Position numbers and translations under genes: made by a program
Shown: piece after piece, positions 53,532-64,000 of the stretch
How positions within the stretch are numbered: the stretch's first letter is position 1
Layout: the number at the start of each line of letters is the position of its first letter
Notes under the pieces: model-generated
The model's database searches: none
Told to the model about the DNA's origin: nothing
Seen by the model: the letters and a program-made list of their open reading frames with translations, nothing else
From: a virus
DNA: 64,000 bases
Strand: one strand, 5' to 3'
Virus record (IMG/VR): IMGVR_UViG_3300023179_009086
Location: 1 to 64,000 of that record

Positions 53532-56500
53532 TAATTTACCATATCTGTAAAAGCTACTTGAGGATTTAGACTTGGAGTTCCATTACCAGAATCATCTGTA
53601 GAATCAACAAATTGATTGCCAGTAAATAATACAGTTAAAATTCTATCAACTTTGACTAAAGCTCCCGGTGGAAAGATTTCTGGCGAAATAGTGGTAGCTG
53701 TAGCATCGGGAATACAATCTGAAGAATCTCCAGTAGTAGTAGTTGTAATAACAGTAGAAATACCCCTATCTGTTACGGCCTGAACTATTACATTGCAAAT
53801 ACTTGCTTTAATGGTAACTTTACCAGGAGTCTTAGAAGTTATTTTGGCAGTATAAATAGATCCATTTTTTGCCCATAAAAGATCTTGATTTTTATCTATT
53901 TTCTCAATACTAGCACCAGTAGCAGTAGTATCTGAAACAATTGTAATCGCAATTTTTTCTCTAGCATCTAAAGAATCAATGATTTCATCATCATATGAAT
54001 CTCTAGGTATGATTTGAATGGTAGCGGAATCTCCAGCTTTTATAGTTACCGAATCACCGATTCCAGAAGCATATTCCATGGCGCCAGTAATGGTAGGCAT
54101 GGTAGATACGGCACCGTCTGTTACAACTTCTGTAACAATATTGGATGGATCAATATATCCTTCTAAATCAGTTTCATCAGTATCTTCAATTAATTTAAAA
54201 GTAGTATTTAATGGATTAATAACAAACTTACAAGAATCGTCAATTGCTTTATTTGTACAATCAACCAAATTAGTATAAGCTGACATTACACTTTCCACAG
54301 ATATAGTACTTGGAATATCTCCAACTGCTAATTTTTCTCTTATCTTAACAACAATACCTTTTTCTCCAACAAAGAAGTCTATAAAATCTGTGACACAATT
54401 AAGATATGGTCTAACTATGTCTCCTCCAAAATCTGAGTTAAATCCTGGAAGATCTAATAATAATTCATTGGTTTGAGAAGCACCACAAGCGGCAGCAATA
54501 TCATCCGCTACTTGTCTTAAATCAACAAAGTAAATTTGTGGAAAATTATAGACATCAATAGTATTAATAGCATATTGAAAGTCATCATTTTCTGCCCAAT
54601 TTCCATTAGCAAAATCATAAATACCATAGTCAAGATATGGGAAGTTAAATAATTCTGGATTATCAATTAAAACAGTAGGATCTATAGTATTTAAAAGATT
54701 TTCTAAATAAATTTTAAATTTAGAAGCTCCACCTACTCCTACATAATCATCGGATAATTCTGTAAAGGGGTTTCCAGATAAAAATAAATCATCATTTAAC
54801 TTTCTATAATTCAAATACAATGTATAAGGATCAGTAGTACTACCATCACCGCTGATGGCAATTGGTTTTTTAGATCCAAATATACCAGGATCTTTTTCTA
54901 TCCAAGAAACAGAACCATTTAATAATAAAAAGATATCTACGGAAATTCCTTCAAAGAATCCAGCATTGGCTTGCATTTTCAAAATAGCGTCACCAAGTTC
55001 TTCGCGATATCCTTGGTTAAAGACTCCAGAACTTGAATTACCTCCTTGAGCACAATAATTTAGTAAATCGTCTACCATCCGGCTCTTAAATAAACCTCCT
55101 TTTTGTTCATAAGAAGCCGTTTTTCTAATAACTTGTCTTTCTTCTCTATCAAATTTTTGAGTTTCTGCGGCTGGAAAATTAATCATTTTTGCAAAAATAT
55201 TATCAACTACTGGATATTTAATTCCATTAATTTCATCAAATCTAATTGATAATCCATTTTCTTCTATAAAATAAACGTTAAATTTTTCATCTACAATGGC
55301 AAAAGATGGTATTCCTCCAAAAGTTTTTGTCACAGTGGTGGTAGTAGTAATTGGTTCATATGTAATTGGATCAATTGTAGATTCAATAACTTCTATATCT
55401 GCCACCAGTGGTTTTGCTTTATAGGTATAAGTTCCATTAGATCCAGTTCCAGCATATTCGATAAAATCGGAAAATCCATCAATGGGGCTAATTAACTTTA
55501 TATTTTCTTGATTAATTGTTGATCCGGTATGAATTTCTAGGGAATTGCCATTTTTACTCAACATAGCTGGAGGAGAATCTAATGTAAATAAATCATCTAT
55601 AATTTTTTTCTTAAAGAAAATTCCAATAATGCCCCAGGCATAATCACTAGTTAAACCAGCTGATTTAAATTGGAATTCTACAAATCTAGGATCATTTTTT
55701 CGATCTAAAGTAGCCGTACCAAATGAGAATCTTTTTTTAGATTTAGTGCAAGAAATTCCAAAAGAACCATCAAAGGTTCCGCCATTAAATCTTAACTTTC
55801 CATAATTTATATTATCTATAAATCCATCACCATCTTGATCGCCTGAAAAATATCCACCTTCTAAAACTACTTTATTTTCATTTGTTTGAGAATCAATAAG
55901 ATCAGGAAGTGGATTTCCTGCATATCCGGTGTTGTTTGGAACAACAATATAGGTACCATTATTAATGGCTTCAGAAACTTTATATAAAACATTGTTGACA
56001 GGATTACCAGCCCCATCTTCTGGTGGATTATTATAATCAACATCTATAATTTGTTCTGGATCATTATTTTCAGAATCAGGTGTATTTCCATTTTCACCAG
56101 TTCTTTCTACTGAAAGGTTGGTATAGTCTTGTGCCAATGGAATCATAGCATCTGGAACAATAAAACCTCTTGGAGCAACCCTGCCAACAATTAATCCTGC
56201 TAACATTGAAGGATCGATACAAGCGGGTTCATCTTCATCTTGGGTGATCTGGCATGGGAAGGAAAAAACCAGTTGAAGTAGCTCTAGTATTAATCCTAAA
56301 ATTTGAACTATTGGTTCAATAACTTGCAAATCAGCTTCAATAGTTAAAAGATGTTCATTTAATACTAATTCTAAATTTTTAATTGATTCAAAATCTCTTC
56401 TTCTGACAGCTATATCTAGTGCTGTTATAGTTTCATTAATAGCAACAATAATTCCTAAAATTTTTTGAATAACACAAAGTAATAACTCTAATATATGCAA

Positions 56501-59500
56501 TAAAATTGTTAAAAACAATACTGGCATAGAGATTTGTGGAAGCAATAAAATTAAATCAAATAAACAAGCAAATAATCGAATTACTGCAAAAGCTAATTTT
56601 ACAGGATTTAATAAAGCACAAATAACGTCAATAATACAAAAAATAACTTTAATAGGAATATAAAGAATTTTTAAAAATTTTAATTGAGCAGAAATTTCTG
56701 CTGTTAAATGAAATGATAAATCACAAACACTTTTTAAAGCCTCTTTAGCTGTAAGGGATTTATCATATATAACTGGACCAACTTTAAGTTTAGCTTTATC
56801 AATAATATCATCTAAAGATTTTTTAGATTGTTTATCTATAGAACTTTTTGCTTTATCAAAAAATTTTTCAATATCTTGACCTGCAGTTGGATCTAAAACT
56901 CTTTCAGCTTTTAATCTATTTCTATTTGAATTTGTAATAATAAATTTAGCACAATCTGATCCAGAAAAATTTAAATTATAAACTGAGGGCTCTAAAATAA
57001 CACTATAAATATAAAATTCTCCATCTCTTTTAATAAAATTTGAACTAGTTCTATAACCACCTAATTCAAATTTTGAATCCTTATCTCCACCTTTTACTTT
57101 TACAATTATCTCTAGAGGTGAGGAGCCTAGTTTTATATTTGAAAAATTATTTTGAAAATATTCTGTTTTATCAAATTTTGTAGTAATACTATAAATTTCT
57201 GGAACTTTAGCTTCAATTACATGAGTTTGCTCTATAAATGTTGATACTATAATAAAAAGTTGATTATCAGATGATTTAGATATAAAACCAGAATCATATT
57301 CAAATGATTCAGGTAAATAAGTATAGTATTGATTTAAAGAATTTATAGAAGTAGACCTTCCACTAGGACCTATATTTGCATCTAGTACAGAATCTACTAT
57401 TCCGGATAAACTATAATTTGCACTAGATAAAGCATCAGTTAATGCAGATGCTTGCCTCATTAGTGAATTTACTTGCTCTACAGCGGCAGTGATTTGAGCA
57501 GCAGTAGCATTAGCATCATTTATTAAAAATTGAAGATTATCTGTAGCATTATTTAAATCAAGAATAGAATTATTTGATGAAGTTGCTAATGCAATAGCTG
57601 CATCAGAAGAGTTATCAGGATTACTTAGTACTTCTTGATTTCTACTGGAAATATTTGAAACTTTTGAACTTGTTTCTGTTAAAATAGATTCTGCAGATTT
57701 TACAGCACTATCTCTATTTTGAATTACATCTAAAGTATTAGAATTTACAACAATTACATTTTCTTCAAGAAATCCATCTTTTTTAATTTCATCAGATAAA
57801 AAAGCACCAAAAATTTTATTAGAACTTTCAGGTAGAATGGTAGATTCTAAATTTCCAAAGGTAATTTCTAAATTAATTGGTTTAATTTTAATAGGAGATA
57901 CAAATTTAATATACAAATCAGAAGAAGAATTTCCACCAATTATTGATCTATATATTGCACCACTACTATTTGATTTATCTGAAGAATCAGATTTATTTAC
58001 ATATCCATATTTTTGGTAGTATGTTAAACCACTAGAATCAATAATTGGAAGAATTAAAGATGCACTATTTTGTTTAAAATTACTAAAATAAGTTTCTATT
58101 CTTCTAGCTTCTAAATTTTTAATTTTAACTACTTGAATATCATTTGATGTAGTTATTTCATAATCTGATGAGTTAAGAGTTTTTGAAACTTTTGTATATA
58201 ATTCAGAACCATAAATAGAATTATATTCATAATCATCTATGCTAATAGATACATCTGAATATCCATTTAGATTTAATGAAGATATACCCCTGAAATAAGC
58301 ACAGGCAATATTACTAGAAAGATAAGTTATTTTTCCAACCAAATTTTTAGTGATTTCTTCAGAACCTATATAAAATTGATAACAATCTTTATAATATTTT
58401 TTATCTTTTTTTGGTGCATTAAATATAATAAAAAGATGATCAAGTGTATCCTGAACAGATATTTTTTCATTTCTAATTTCGTTCAGTCTTGATTCGGAAA
58501 TCATACGAGATGGAATTGCTTTTTTAATTTTAAAATTAATACTATCTTTTTCTGTTTTATTTGCATTTGCAATATTAGAAATATCAAAATTACAAATACA
58601 ATCTTTTTGATTATCTGATTTAGCAATTAATCCAAGAATATATGGAGGATTAATAAAAGCTCGTCTATCTGGATCATCTGATCCAAGTTGAAGAACAGCG
58701 GCCGAAGAATATTTATCAGACTCTGAAAACAAAATTGTAGAATCAGAAGTAAAAATTTCATTTGAAAAAATTAAATAAGCTTTACTTGATGTTATAGGTC
58801 CATCAATTAAAGCTCTAACATTATATGGGCCGGATTCTATAGGTCCGGGAATAGAAATTTCAGCAAAGTTAGATAAAATATTTTTAGAAAAATTTTGGTC
58901 TCCAAAAGACCATATTATTTTTTTATTAGAATAATAAGTTTCTCCATAAATGTTGATAGAAATAACATCTTCTTTTAATCCAAAAGTTTCAACTAATGCT
59001 TTACTTTTTAAAGCTAGATAAGCAAAAATATTATTTTTGTTTTGAGATGTAAAAATATTAGAAGTACATCCAATTTTTATTTTAGCACTATTTCCACTAA
59101 ATAATAGTGGAATAGAGTCGGGACCATTATTATTAATAGAAGTAAAAGTTAAATCTTTAGTTACTCCTTTTGGTTTATAATAAATGGAATTAAATGAACC
59201 AAAATTAACTTTATCAGAACTTTTTCTAGGTAAAGTTGCAGAGGTTGCACTATCAAGAGATATATAAACAACAATATCTTTATTTGTTTCTTTATTTTTA
59301 GTTTTTTTAACTTTAAGATAAACTGGAAATTCTCCCAGGTTAGTTGTCAACTCTGACCATTTTTTATTAATATTTATTATAACCGAATTAGAAGTAGCTA
59401 TAAAACCTGGATCCAATTTATTGGCAATTGTTTTATCTCCAGTGCCCCCTACTACTAGAAGTGCCTCTTCTGCGCTTTCTAAATTTTCACCAATAATTTC

Positions 59501-61519
59501 AATAGATATTTCATCATTAGTTCTAAGCGGGTTACCTCCAAGATATCCATTTGGACTAATAGAGGTAATTTTTGCCTCTCCTAGGGAAATATTTATATTT
59601 GGTCCAGGAAGTCTTACGAATTGTCCGGTTGTATCATCAATTATATATGTAGCAAAACAAATTTTATTTGTAGTATCAGATAAATCAAAATATTGTTCTG
59701 TATCAGTAGATGGAATAGTATTGTCAGTTTTAAAATATTTTTTTAATTTATTTATTCCAGAAGATGAAAGTTTTAAAATCAAATCTTTTGGATCTATTCC
59801 AGAATCAACTGTAGAATCAAGTGAAATTAATTCTATCCAATGTTCTGGAATAACTGTATCAATATCTTTTGGAATAGTAATTTCATTTGAATAATTAAAA
59901 GAAGAAGTAGAATCTGGGGCGCTAAGTAAAAAACGAGGATAGTTACCAGACATAATATATCTAGTATGCTCTTGTTGTGTTGAGTAGAATAAAACTTCTC
60001 TACTATCAATAATTTGATTATTTTCTCTATCTGTAATTACAATTTCTGGTCTATTTATAGAAGATAAAATTGTATCAACAGAAGTTACTCCATATTTGCT
60101 TGTATTATTTTCAAAAAGAGGAATAGTTTTATATTTTTTATATAAATTATTAACTTCTTCTTTTATATTTTGTGTAGTACTAAAATATAAAGGTTTATAA
60201 TCTAATGGAATTGTAGCAATCTCAATTGGTTGAGAATAATTTATTTCTAAATTTTTATCTAAACTTTTATTGTTATTATCTTGAATATTGTTATTTGCAG
60301 CATTAGATTTTATTAAAGGTGCTAAATAATATTTTAATTTAAATTGATTTAAATTATTTATAGAATTTTGTAAATAGATAGAATCTAATCCAGTATAAAT
60401 AATTTCTTCATCAATTTGACTACCGGAATTTTCTGGGTAAGAAATTTCACCATCTTTCAGAGTAAGAGATGGTAGCTGATTATATTTCAATACTAGTGGA
60501 CAATACTCATAAGTTGAGTCATTTTTTGTTAAAATTTCAAGAATATAAAATAAAGATTCTTTAATACCATTATCTTCTCTAGTAGTAAAATTACTATAAT
60601 ATTCAGCAGAATCTCTACCAGAGAGGTCTGGCATTTTGATATAAAAATTAGAATTAAAAAATGTGTAATATCCACATAATTGTAATTTATCATCTGCTTC
60701 TGCAATTAGAACCTCTTCTCCAATTCTATAGAGTGGAAAAATTTCTAAAATTGCAACAGAAATAATATTTTGAATTTCAATTGATGTAAAATTATTTGGA
60801 TTTTGATTTAATTCATTTAATTTTTTATATATATCTAAAAATTTTATATTAAAATTGCCTACAAAAGTTCCGGGTCCGGCTTTGGCTTCTTCATTAACAA
60901 GGCTTAATACAGAATATATATCTAAAATTGACTCAAATGGAATAAATTGAAAAGAAGCAAATGGAGAAATATTTTTATCTCTAAAATTTTTTTGTATATT
61001 TTCACTATAAACTGTTTGAAGATCTGAAGCAGTACTTTGACTAAAAACTGTACTTAAAATAAATTCTGGAACGCCATCTTTTTCATAGAAATTTTTGCTA
61101 GAACCTAAAAATTTTGAAATCTCATAAAAAGTTCTATTTAAAGCAATTTTAAGATCAGATAATTGTTTATATCCTGCAAATGAAACATCTTTTCCTAAAG
61201 CAGAATCTTTTAATAAATATTTTGCAATAATTTTTTCTTTTATAGCTGTTACTTTTGCATCATAAGATGTAGTATCTTTTTTCTTAAAATTATAGTTAGA
61301 ATTATTGGTATTAACCTGTACAATTGCTCCACCAGATAGTGGAATAGCGTCTGCAGTATTAGATGGAATAATAACTTTAGAATATGCAGTAAGAAAGGAT
61401 TTGGTACCTTCTAAATCTGGACTAGTTGGATCACAGTTTACTTGAACAGCAATTTGATCTTCATTAGTATTAATTTCTCCAATGACAAGAGAAGTTATTG
61501 ATATTGGTGTATTACTCAT
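53531..61519 (-). CDS. Giant tail protein with IPT/TIG-like and Ig-like segments and a long hydrophobic tract (2662 aa)
   Basis: The first 1200 residues are beta-rich. They include an IPT/TIG-like start (ITSISPNGYLGGNPLRTNDEISIEIIGENL). At about 1270-1390 a low-complexity Ala/Ser/Asn helical region (coiled-coil type, VKSAESILTETSSKVS) follows. At about 1610-1790 lies a strongly hydrophobic tract of several potential membrane helices (VIFCIIDVICALLNPVKLAF, ILLHILELLLCVIQKILGII). At about 1890-1900 there is a DQDGDGFIDN calcium-type loop. Near the C-terminus an Ig-like (Big-type) segment contains SVTIKAGDSATIQIIPRD and PGKVTIKASICN. No ribosome site is visible before the ATG. Position after the spike suggests a hub, tape-measure or membrane-acting tail protein. 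Confidence 0.8.
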   Translation of the reverse strand: MSNTPISITSLVIGEINTNEDQIAVQVNCDPTSPDLEGTKSFLTAYSKVIIPSNTADAIPLSGGAIVQVNTNNSNYNFKKKDTTSYDAKVTAIKEKIIAKYLLKDSALGKDVSFAGYKQLSDLKIALNRTFYEISKFLGSSKNFYEKDGVPEFILSTVFSQSTASDLQTVYSENIQKNFRDKNISPFASFQFIPFESILDIYSVLSLVNEEAKAGPGTFVGNFNIKFLDIYKKLNELNQNPNNFTSIEIQNIISVAILEIFPLYRIGEEVLIAEADDKLQLCGYYTFFNSNFYIKMPDLSGRDSAEYYSNFTTREDNGIKESLFYILEILTKNDSTYEYCPLVLKYNQLPSLTLKDGEISYPENSGSQIDEEIIYTGLDSIYLQNSINNLNQFKLKYYLAPLIKSNAANNNIQDNNNKSLDKNLEINYSQPIEIATIPLDYKPLYFSTTQNIKEEVNNLYKKYKTIPLFENNTSKYGVTSVDTILSSINRPEIVITDRENNQIIDSREVLFYSTQQEHTRYIMSGNYPRFLLSAPDSTSSFNYSNEITIPKDIDTVIPEHWIELISLDSTVDSGIDPKDLILKLSSSGINKLKKYFKTDNTIPSTDTEQYFDLSDTTNKICFATYIIDDTTGQFVRLPGPNINISLGEAKITSISPNGYLGGNPLRTNDEISIEIIGENLESAEEALLVVGGTGDKTIANKLDPGFIATSNSVIININKKWSELTTNLGEFPVYLKVKKTKNKETNKDIVVYISLDSATSATLPRKSSDKVNFGSFNSIYYKPKGVTKDLTFTSINNNGPDSIPLLFSGNSAKIKIGCTSNIFTSQNKNNIFAYLALKSKALVETFGLKEDVISINIYGETYYSNKKIIWSFGDQNFSKNILSNFAEISIPGPIESGPYNVRALIDGPITSSKAYLIFSNEIFTSDSTILFSESDKYSSAAVLQLGSDDPDRRAFINPPYILGLIAKSDNQKDCICNFDISNIANANKTEKDSINFKIKKAIPSRMISESRLNEIRNEKISVQDTLDHLFIIFNAPKKDKKYYKDCYQFYIGSEEITKNLVGKITYLSSNIACAYFRGISSLNLNGYSDVSISIDDYEYNSIYGSELYTKVSKTLNSSDYEITTSNDIQVVKIKNLEARRIETYFSNFKQNSASLILPIIDSSGLTYYQKYGYVNKSDSSDKSNSSGAIYRSIIGGNSSSDLYIKFVSPIKIKPINLEITFGNLESTILPESSNKIFGAFLSDEIKKDGFLEENVIVVNSNTLDVIQNRDSAVKSAESILTETSSKVSNISSRNQEVLSNPDNSSDAAIALATSSNNSILDLNNATDNLQFLINDANATAAQITAAVEQVNSLMRQASALTDALSSANYSLSGIVDSVLDANIGPSGRSTSINSLNQYYTYLPESFEYDSGFISKSSDNQLFIIVSTFIEQTHVIEAKVPEIYSITTKFDKTEYFQNNFSNIKLGSSPLEIIVKVKGGDKDSKFELGGYRTSSNFIKRDGEFYIYSVILEPSVYNLNFSGSDCAKFIITNSNRNRLKAERVLDPTAGQDIEKFFDKAKSSIDKQSKKSLDDIIDKAKLKVGPVIYDKSLTAKEALKSVCDLSFHLTAEISAQLKFLKILYIPIKVIFCIIDVICALLNPVKLAFAVIRLFACLFDLILLLPQISMPVLFLTILLHILELLLCVIQKILGIIVAINETITALDIAVRRRDFESIKNLELVLNEHLLTIEADLQVIEPIVQILGLILELLQLVFSFPCQITQDEDEPACIDPSMLAGLIVGRVAPRGFIVPDAMIPLAQDYTNLSVERTGENGNTPDSENNDPEQIIDVDYNNPPEDGAGNPVNNVLYKVSEAINNGTYIVVPNNTGYAGNPLPDLIDSQTNENKVVLEGGYFSGDQDGDGFIDNINYGKLRFNGGTFDGSFGISCTKSKKRFSFGTATLDRKNDPRFVEFQFKSAGLTSDYAWGIIGIFFKKKIIDDLFTLDSPPAMLSKNGNSLEIHTGSTINQENIKLISPIDGFSDFIEYAGTGSNGTYTYKAKPLVADIEVIESTIDPITYEPITTTTTVTKTFGGIPSFAIVDEKFNVYFIEENGLSIRFDEINGIKYPVVDNIFAKMINFPAAETQKFDREERQVIRKTASYEQKGGLFKSRMVDDLLNYCAQGGNSSSGVFNQGYREELGDAILKMQANAGFFEGISVDIFLLLNGSVSWIEKDPGIFGSKKPIAISGDGSTTDPYTLYLNYRKLNDDLFLSGNPFTELSDDYVGVGGASKFKIYLENLLNTIDPTVLIDNPELFNFPYLDYGIYDFANGNWAENDDFQYAINTIDVYNFPQIYFVDLRQVADDIAAACGASQTNELLLDLPGFNSDFGGDIVRPYLNCVTDFIDFFVGEKGIVVKIREKLAVGDIPSTISVESVMSAYTNLVDCTNKAIDDSCKFVINPLNTTFKLIEDTDETDLEGYIDPSNIVTEVVTDGAVSTMPTITGAMEYASGIGDSVTIKAGDSATIQIIPRDSYDDEIIDSLDAREKIAITIVSDTTATGASIEKIDKNQDLLWAKNGSIYTAKITSKTPGKVTIKASICNVIVQAVTDRGISTVITTTTTGDSSDCIPDATATTISPEIFPPGALVKVDRILTVLFTGNQFVDSTDDSGNGTPSLNPQVAFTDMVN
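56250..56690 (-). other. Hydrophobic, membrane-helix-like tract inside the 2662-aa tail protein
   Basis: Residues of about 1610-1760 carry a run of hydrophobic segments. These include ILYIPIKVIFCIIDVICALL, LAFAVIRLFACLFDLILLLP, VLFLTILLHILELLLCVIQ and ILGLILELLQLVFSFPC, separated by short polar turns. The rest of this protein and its neighbours are polar and beta-rich, so the tract stands out. It could insert in the host membrane during DNA entry, as hydrophobic parts of tape-measure proteins do, or form a buried helical core. Confidence 0.7.
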
Positions 61520-61550
61520 AGAATTTATTTTACTTTTTTAAATAAATATT

Positions 61551-63989
61551 TTAAGTTAATTGCGTTGTTAAATCAACAATTTCTGCAGCAACTTCCGCAA
61601 CTCTTTCTGCATCAGTTGGATTACCAGAAGTATTATTAGCTGTATTGGTAGGTGTTCCAGCATCTTTTGGAACTCTACTCTTTTCAAGAACTTTGACTCC
61701 CCCCATACCTCCATTTAAAATAATGCCATTTCTAGATTGAAGAGTTATTGATCCAGCATTATTTATCATCATAGGAGTATTATTTTTCATACCAGAAATT
61801 ACAATTCCTTTTTCACTAATAGAGATTATAAAATCTGAATCAATGGCTTCCGGATTATCACCAGAATTACCCTCCTCTTCATCCATAAGTCCTTTATTTG
61901 TTAAATTTACTCTTAAATCTAATCTACCGGGATTCCAAGTTCCATCACTAGAATGTCCCCCAATATTAAACATGGTATCACCATCAGTTTGTACAGATAA
62001 GCTTCTACCTTTTTTATCTTTACCAAACCACATAACTGCACCACCTTGGGTATCAAGTGTAATGCTTTTTCCATCGGCTGCGTCAGATCCAATAGAAGTC
62101 TCTAAAGATCCTTCTAAATTTATATTTGCGCTAACTCCACTATAAGATGGATCTGATTCCGACTGATCTAAATCACTATTAGAATAGACTGGAAGATCTG
62201 AATATATTTTCCCACCAAAAACAAATGAGCCACCTGGATTAATAATAGGATCTTGAGGATCTATTAGAACTGTTCCATAAGCTTTTTGGTATTCTTTTTG
62301 GCTAGGATTGGAGAGAGAGCCTTCAAATCTAGCGCTTGATTTTTCAAAAGTTTCAGAAACAGCCATACCAATTGTTGCGACACCAGACAAAACAGAGCTT
62401 ACAAGAGGTGGTGGATTTACAGATGTAATGTAATTTGCCAAAAGCATTTCGCAGGCAGCATACATATTATGATATTTAGTAGTATTAACCCTAATTTTTA
62501 AACCATTAACATCTGATTTTCCAAAATAACCATTTGAATTTGAAAATTCTATGCCAGAATATCTAGTGGTATTTAATCCCTTGACTGATAATGCTAAAGC
62601 CGCTGGATCACCACTAGAGGGCGGAAAAATAATTTTTCCATCATTATCTCTTAATGTAACTGGAATTTTCTCCAAAGAACTTGGTTGCGCAAATCCATTA
62701 GTAATCTGGGGAGTATAGTTGTCTGGATCTTTCATAAAATAAGTTTCATCTACATACATAACATTACCATATCTAGATGATTTTGGAATATTAACTTTTA
62801 AAACCCCTTCTTTATCAAGAATTACTCTTGTATTATTTGAAGAAATAAAATCTTCTTTAATATTTGTATGAGTATTTAATTGAAAATGATAACCAATTCC
62901 TCTGCTAAAATTATTTTTTATTTTAATAAAAGCAGGGTTGTTATCCTCAATAACTTGATAAGAATCTCTTGAATTTTTAAAATCATCAAATAAAGTAACT
63001 CCATAGTTAATATTAATTGGACTATAATTATTTTCTTCAGATAATAAATTTCCAGAAATTACTTGCAATAATTGATCTGGTGCCATGTAAAAAAGATTAT
63101 AAAGATTTCTACTTTCATAAAATCTTCCCAGCTCTACACTATCGTAAGCACTATCTGGATTATTTGTTAAATTTAAAATTTGCTTTTCATTTTCAAAACC
63201 AATAAATTTAGCCTTTTCAGTTACTTGATTAATTATTTTTTTATAAAATGTTAATGGAACATTTCTTGGATTATTCATAATTTTAGCATCATAGGCTTTT
63301 GCCGGATAGAGTAATCCAATTTTATTTTCAGTATTTAAATCTGGACGAGTAACCGCATACATATTAGAATTTGATTTAATTTGATCTGATTCATTTTTTG
63401 ATTTCTGATGATATTCTCCAGAAAAGCTTCTAGAAGCAGCAGAAATTATTTGTGAATAATGAGAAATATTATTTAAAAATGTAGAAGAATTTAAAGTTTC
63501 AATAGAAATTCCATTTCCATTATTTTCTAATAATTCTATTGTTCCACTTTGTCCTTTATAGGCTTTAAATAATAATTTTTGATTAATCAAACTTCTTAAT
63601 AAAATATCTCCGGGTTCAACTTCATAGTTTCCATCAATCATGACACCTTGTTCTGTATTAGGCAAAGGTTCTGACATACTTTCATGATTTTGTTGAGCAG
63701 GATTGAAAATTCCTTTAATAATCTGAGTGTGATTTGTAGATCCAGGAAAAACTCTAATAGCAAGAGCTTTAGATCCAGTTTGAGGTTTATAAAATAAACC
63801 AAATTGTCCACCAGTTATGGATCCTAATTCTGTATCAAGAATTTCACTTGGAGCCGAAGTATGTTTTGCAACTATAGTTCCATTACTTGATATTTCTTTG
63901 ATAATTACCTCTTGAGGAATCATGGAGGTAAGATTTTCAAAAATATCGTTTCTAACGGCGTTTATAATTCCTTGAATTATTTTACTCAT
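61551..63989 (-). CDS. Baseplate central spike / gpV-like protein
   Basis: An 812-residue protein. Residues of about 25-95 look like an OB fold as in gpV/gp5/VgrG spikes (VIIKEISSNGTIVAKHTSAPSE, then GSKALAIRVFPG, HTQIIKGIFNP). The C-terminal 180 residues have short beta-repeats typical of a triple-stranded beta-helix needle: SITLDTQGGAVMWFGKDKKG, SLSVQTDGDTMFNIGG, DFIISISEKGIVISG, SITLQSRNGIILNGG. The middle 500 residues are unfamiliar. It is complete; GAGGT lies seven bases before the ATG at 63989. It heads the baseplate run in the window, as V precedes W and J in P2. Confidence 0.82.
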   Translation of the reverse strand: MSKIIQGIINAVRNDIFENLTSMIPQEVIIKEISSNGTIVAKHTSAPSEILDTELGSITGGQFGLFYKPQTGSKALAIRVFPGSTNHTQIIKGIFNPAQQNHESMSEPLPNTEQGVMIDGNYEVEPGDILLRSLINQKLLFKAYKGQSGTIELLENNGNGISIETLNSSTFLNNISHYSQIISAASRSFSGEYHQKSKNESDQIKSNSNMYAVTRPDLNTENKIGLLYPAKAYDAKIMNNPRNVPLTFYKKIINQVTEKAKFIGFENEKQILNLTNNPDSAYDSVELGRFYESRNLYNLFYMAPDQLLQVISGNLLSEENNYSPININYGVTLFDDFKNSRDSYQVIEDNNPAFIKIKNNFSRGIGYHFQLNTHTNIKEDFISSNNTRVILDKEGVLKVNIPKSSRYGNVMYVDETYFMKDPDNYTPQITNGFAQPSSLEKIPVTLRDNDGKIIFPPSSGDPAALALSVKGLNTTRYSGIEFSNSNGYFGKSDVNGLKIRVNTTKYHNMYAACEMLLANYITSVNPPPLVSSVLSGVATIGMAVSETFEKSSARFEGSLSNPSQKEYQKAYGTVLIDPQDPIINPGGSFVFGGKIYSDLPVYSNSDLDQSESDPSYSGVSANINLEGSLETSIGSDAADGKSITLDTQGGAVMWFGKDKKGRSLSVQTDGDTMFNIGGHSSDGTWNPGRLDLRVNLTNKGLMDEEEGNSGDNPEAIDSDFIISISEKGIVISGMKNNTPMMINNAGSITLQSRNGIILNGGMGGVKVLEKSRVPKDAGTPTNTANNTSGNPTDAERVAEVAAEIVDLTTQLT

Positions 63990-64000
63990 TTTACGACCTC

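Overview
This window reads as one block of the genome of a large, AT-rich tailed phage of myovirus type. Every gene I can support lies on the minus strand, genes overlap by a few bases or sit a few bases apart, and the largest gap is 177 bp. The phage assignment rests on a contractile-tail baseplate module (spike/gpV-like, gp25/W-like and gp6/J-like proteins plus several giant tail proteins). A phage replication module (DnaB-type helicase, AAA+ loader, UvsW-like helicase) and an inteinated ribonucleotide reductase support it. I see no tRNA, rRNA or CRISPR array. The host cannot be named from this sequence.

Transcription runs from right to left. 64.0-33.6 kb is the baseplate and tail region, in the order spike, 2662-aa giant, 678-aa protein, gp25/W, gp6/J, 3159-aa giant and a 1498-aa protein with a dockerin-like Ca-binding pair. 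The order V...W-J-(I/H) is that of P2-like and T4-like baseplates. 33.6-16.6 kb is a large glycan locus. It has ten glycosyltransferases, GlmS, GDP-mannose 4,6-dehydratase, a ManC/ManA-like cupin, a short UDP-glucose dehydrogenase-like protein, a SAM methyltransferase and a sulfotransferase-like protein. The 24-33 kb part is much more AT-rich than its surroundings. A stand-alone Vsr-like homing-endonuclease candidate with its own promoter-like element and terminator sits between glmS and gmd.

16.6-10.2 kb holds an FtsZ/tubulin-like GTPase, a good sigma70-type promoter, the UvsW-like helicase, several small proteins (one possibly LSm-like), the helicase loader and the DnaB-like helicase. 10.1-4.75 kb is the most unusual part. 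A zinc-ribbon protein is followed by a complete PrkA - YeaH/YhbH (DUF444) - SpoVR operon, which is a bacterial stress and sporulation module, and then by a stand-alone diadenylate cyclase (DisA_N/DAC) domain protein. 4.73-0.6 kb is a class I ribonucleotide reductase alpha subunit carrying three inteins. The third is split between two ORFs, so the enzyme should be assembled by protein trans-splicing. A partial unknown gene occupies the left edge.

Together the genes suggest a phage that supplies its own dNTPs and replication machinery. It also appears to organise its replication with a tubulin-like filament, to reprogram host physiology through a PrkA-type AAA+ system and possibly c-di-AMP, and to build or decorate a complex, perhaps sulfated and methylated, glycan. 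Functions come from motif recognition by eye; no database search was run.
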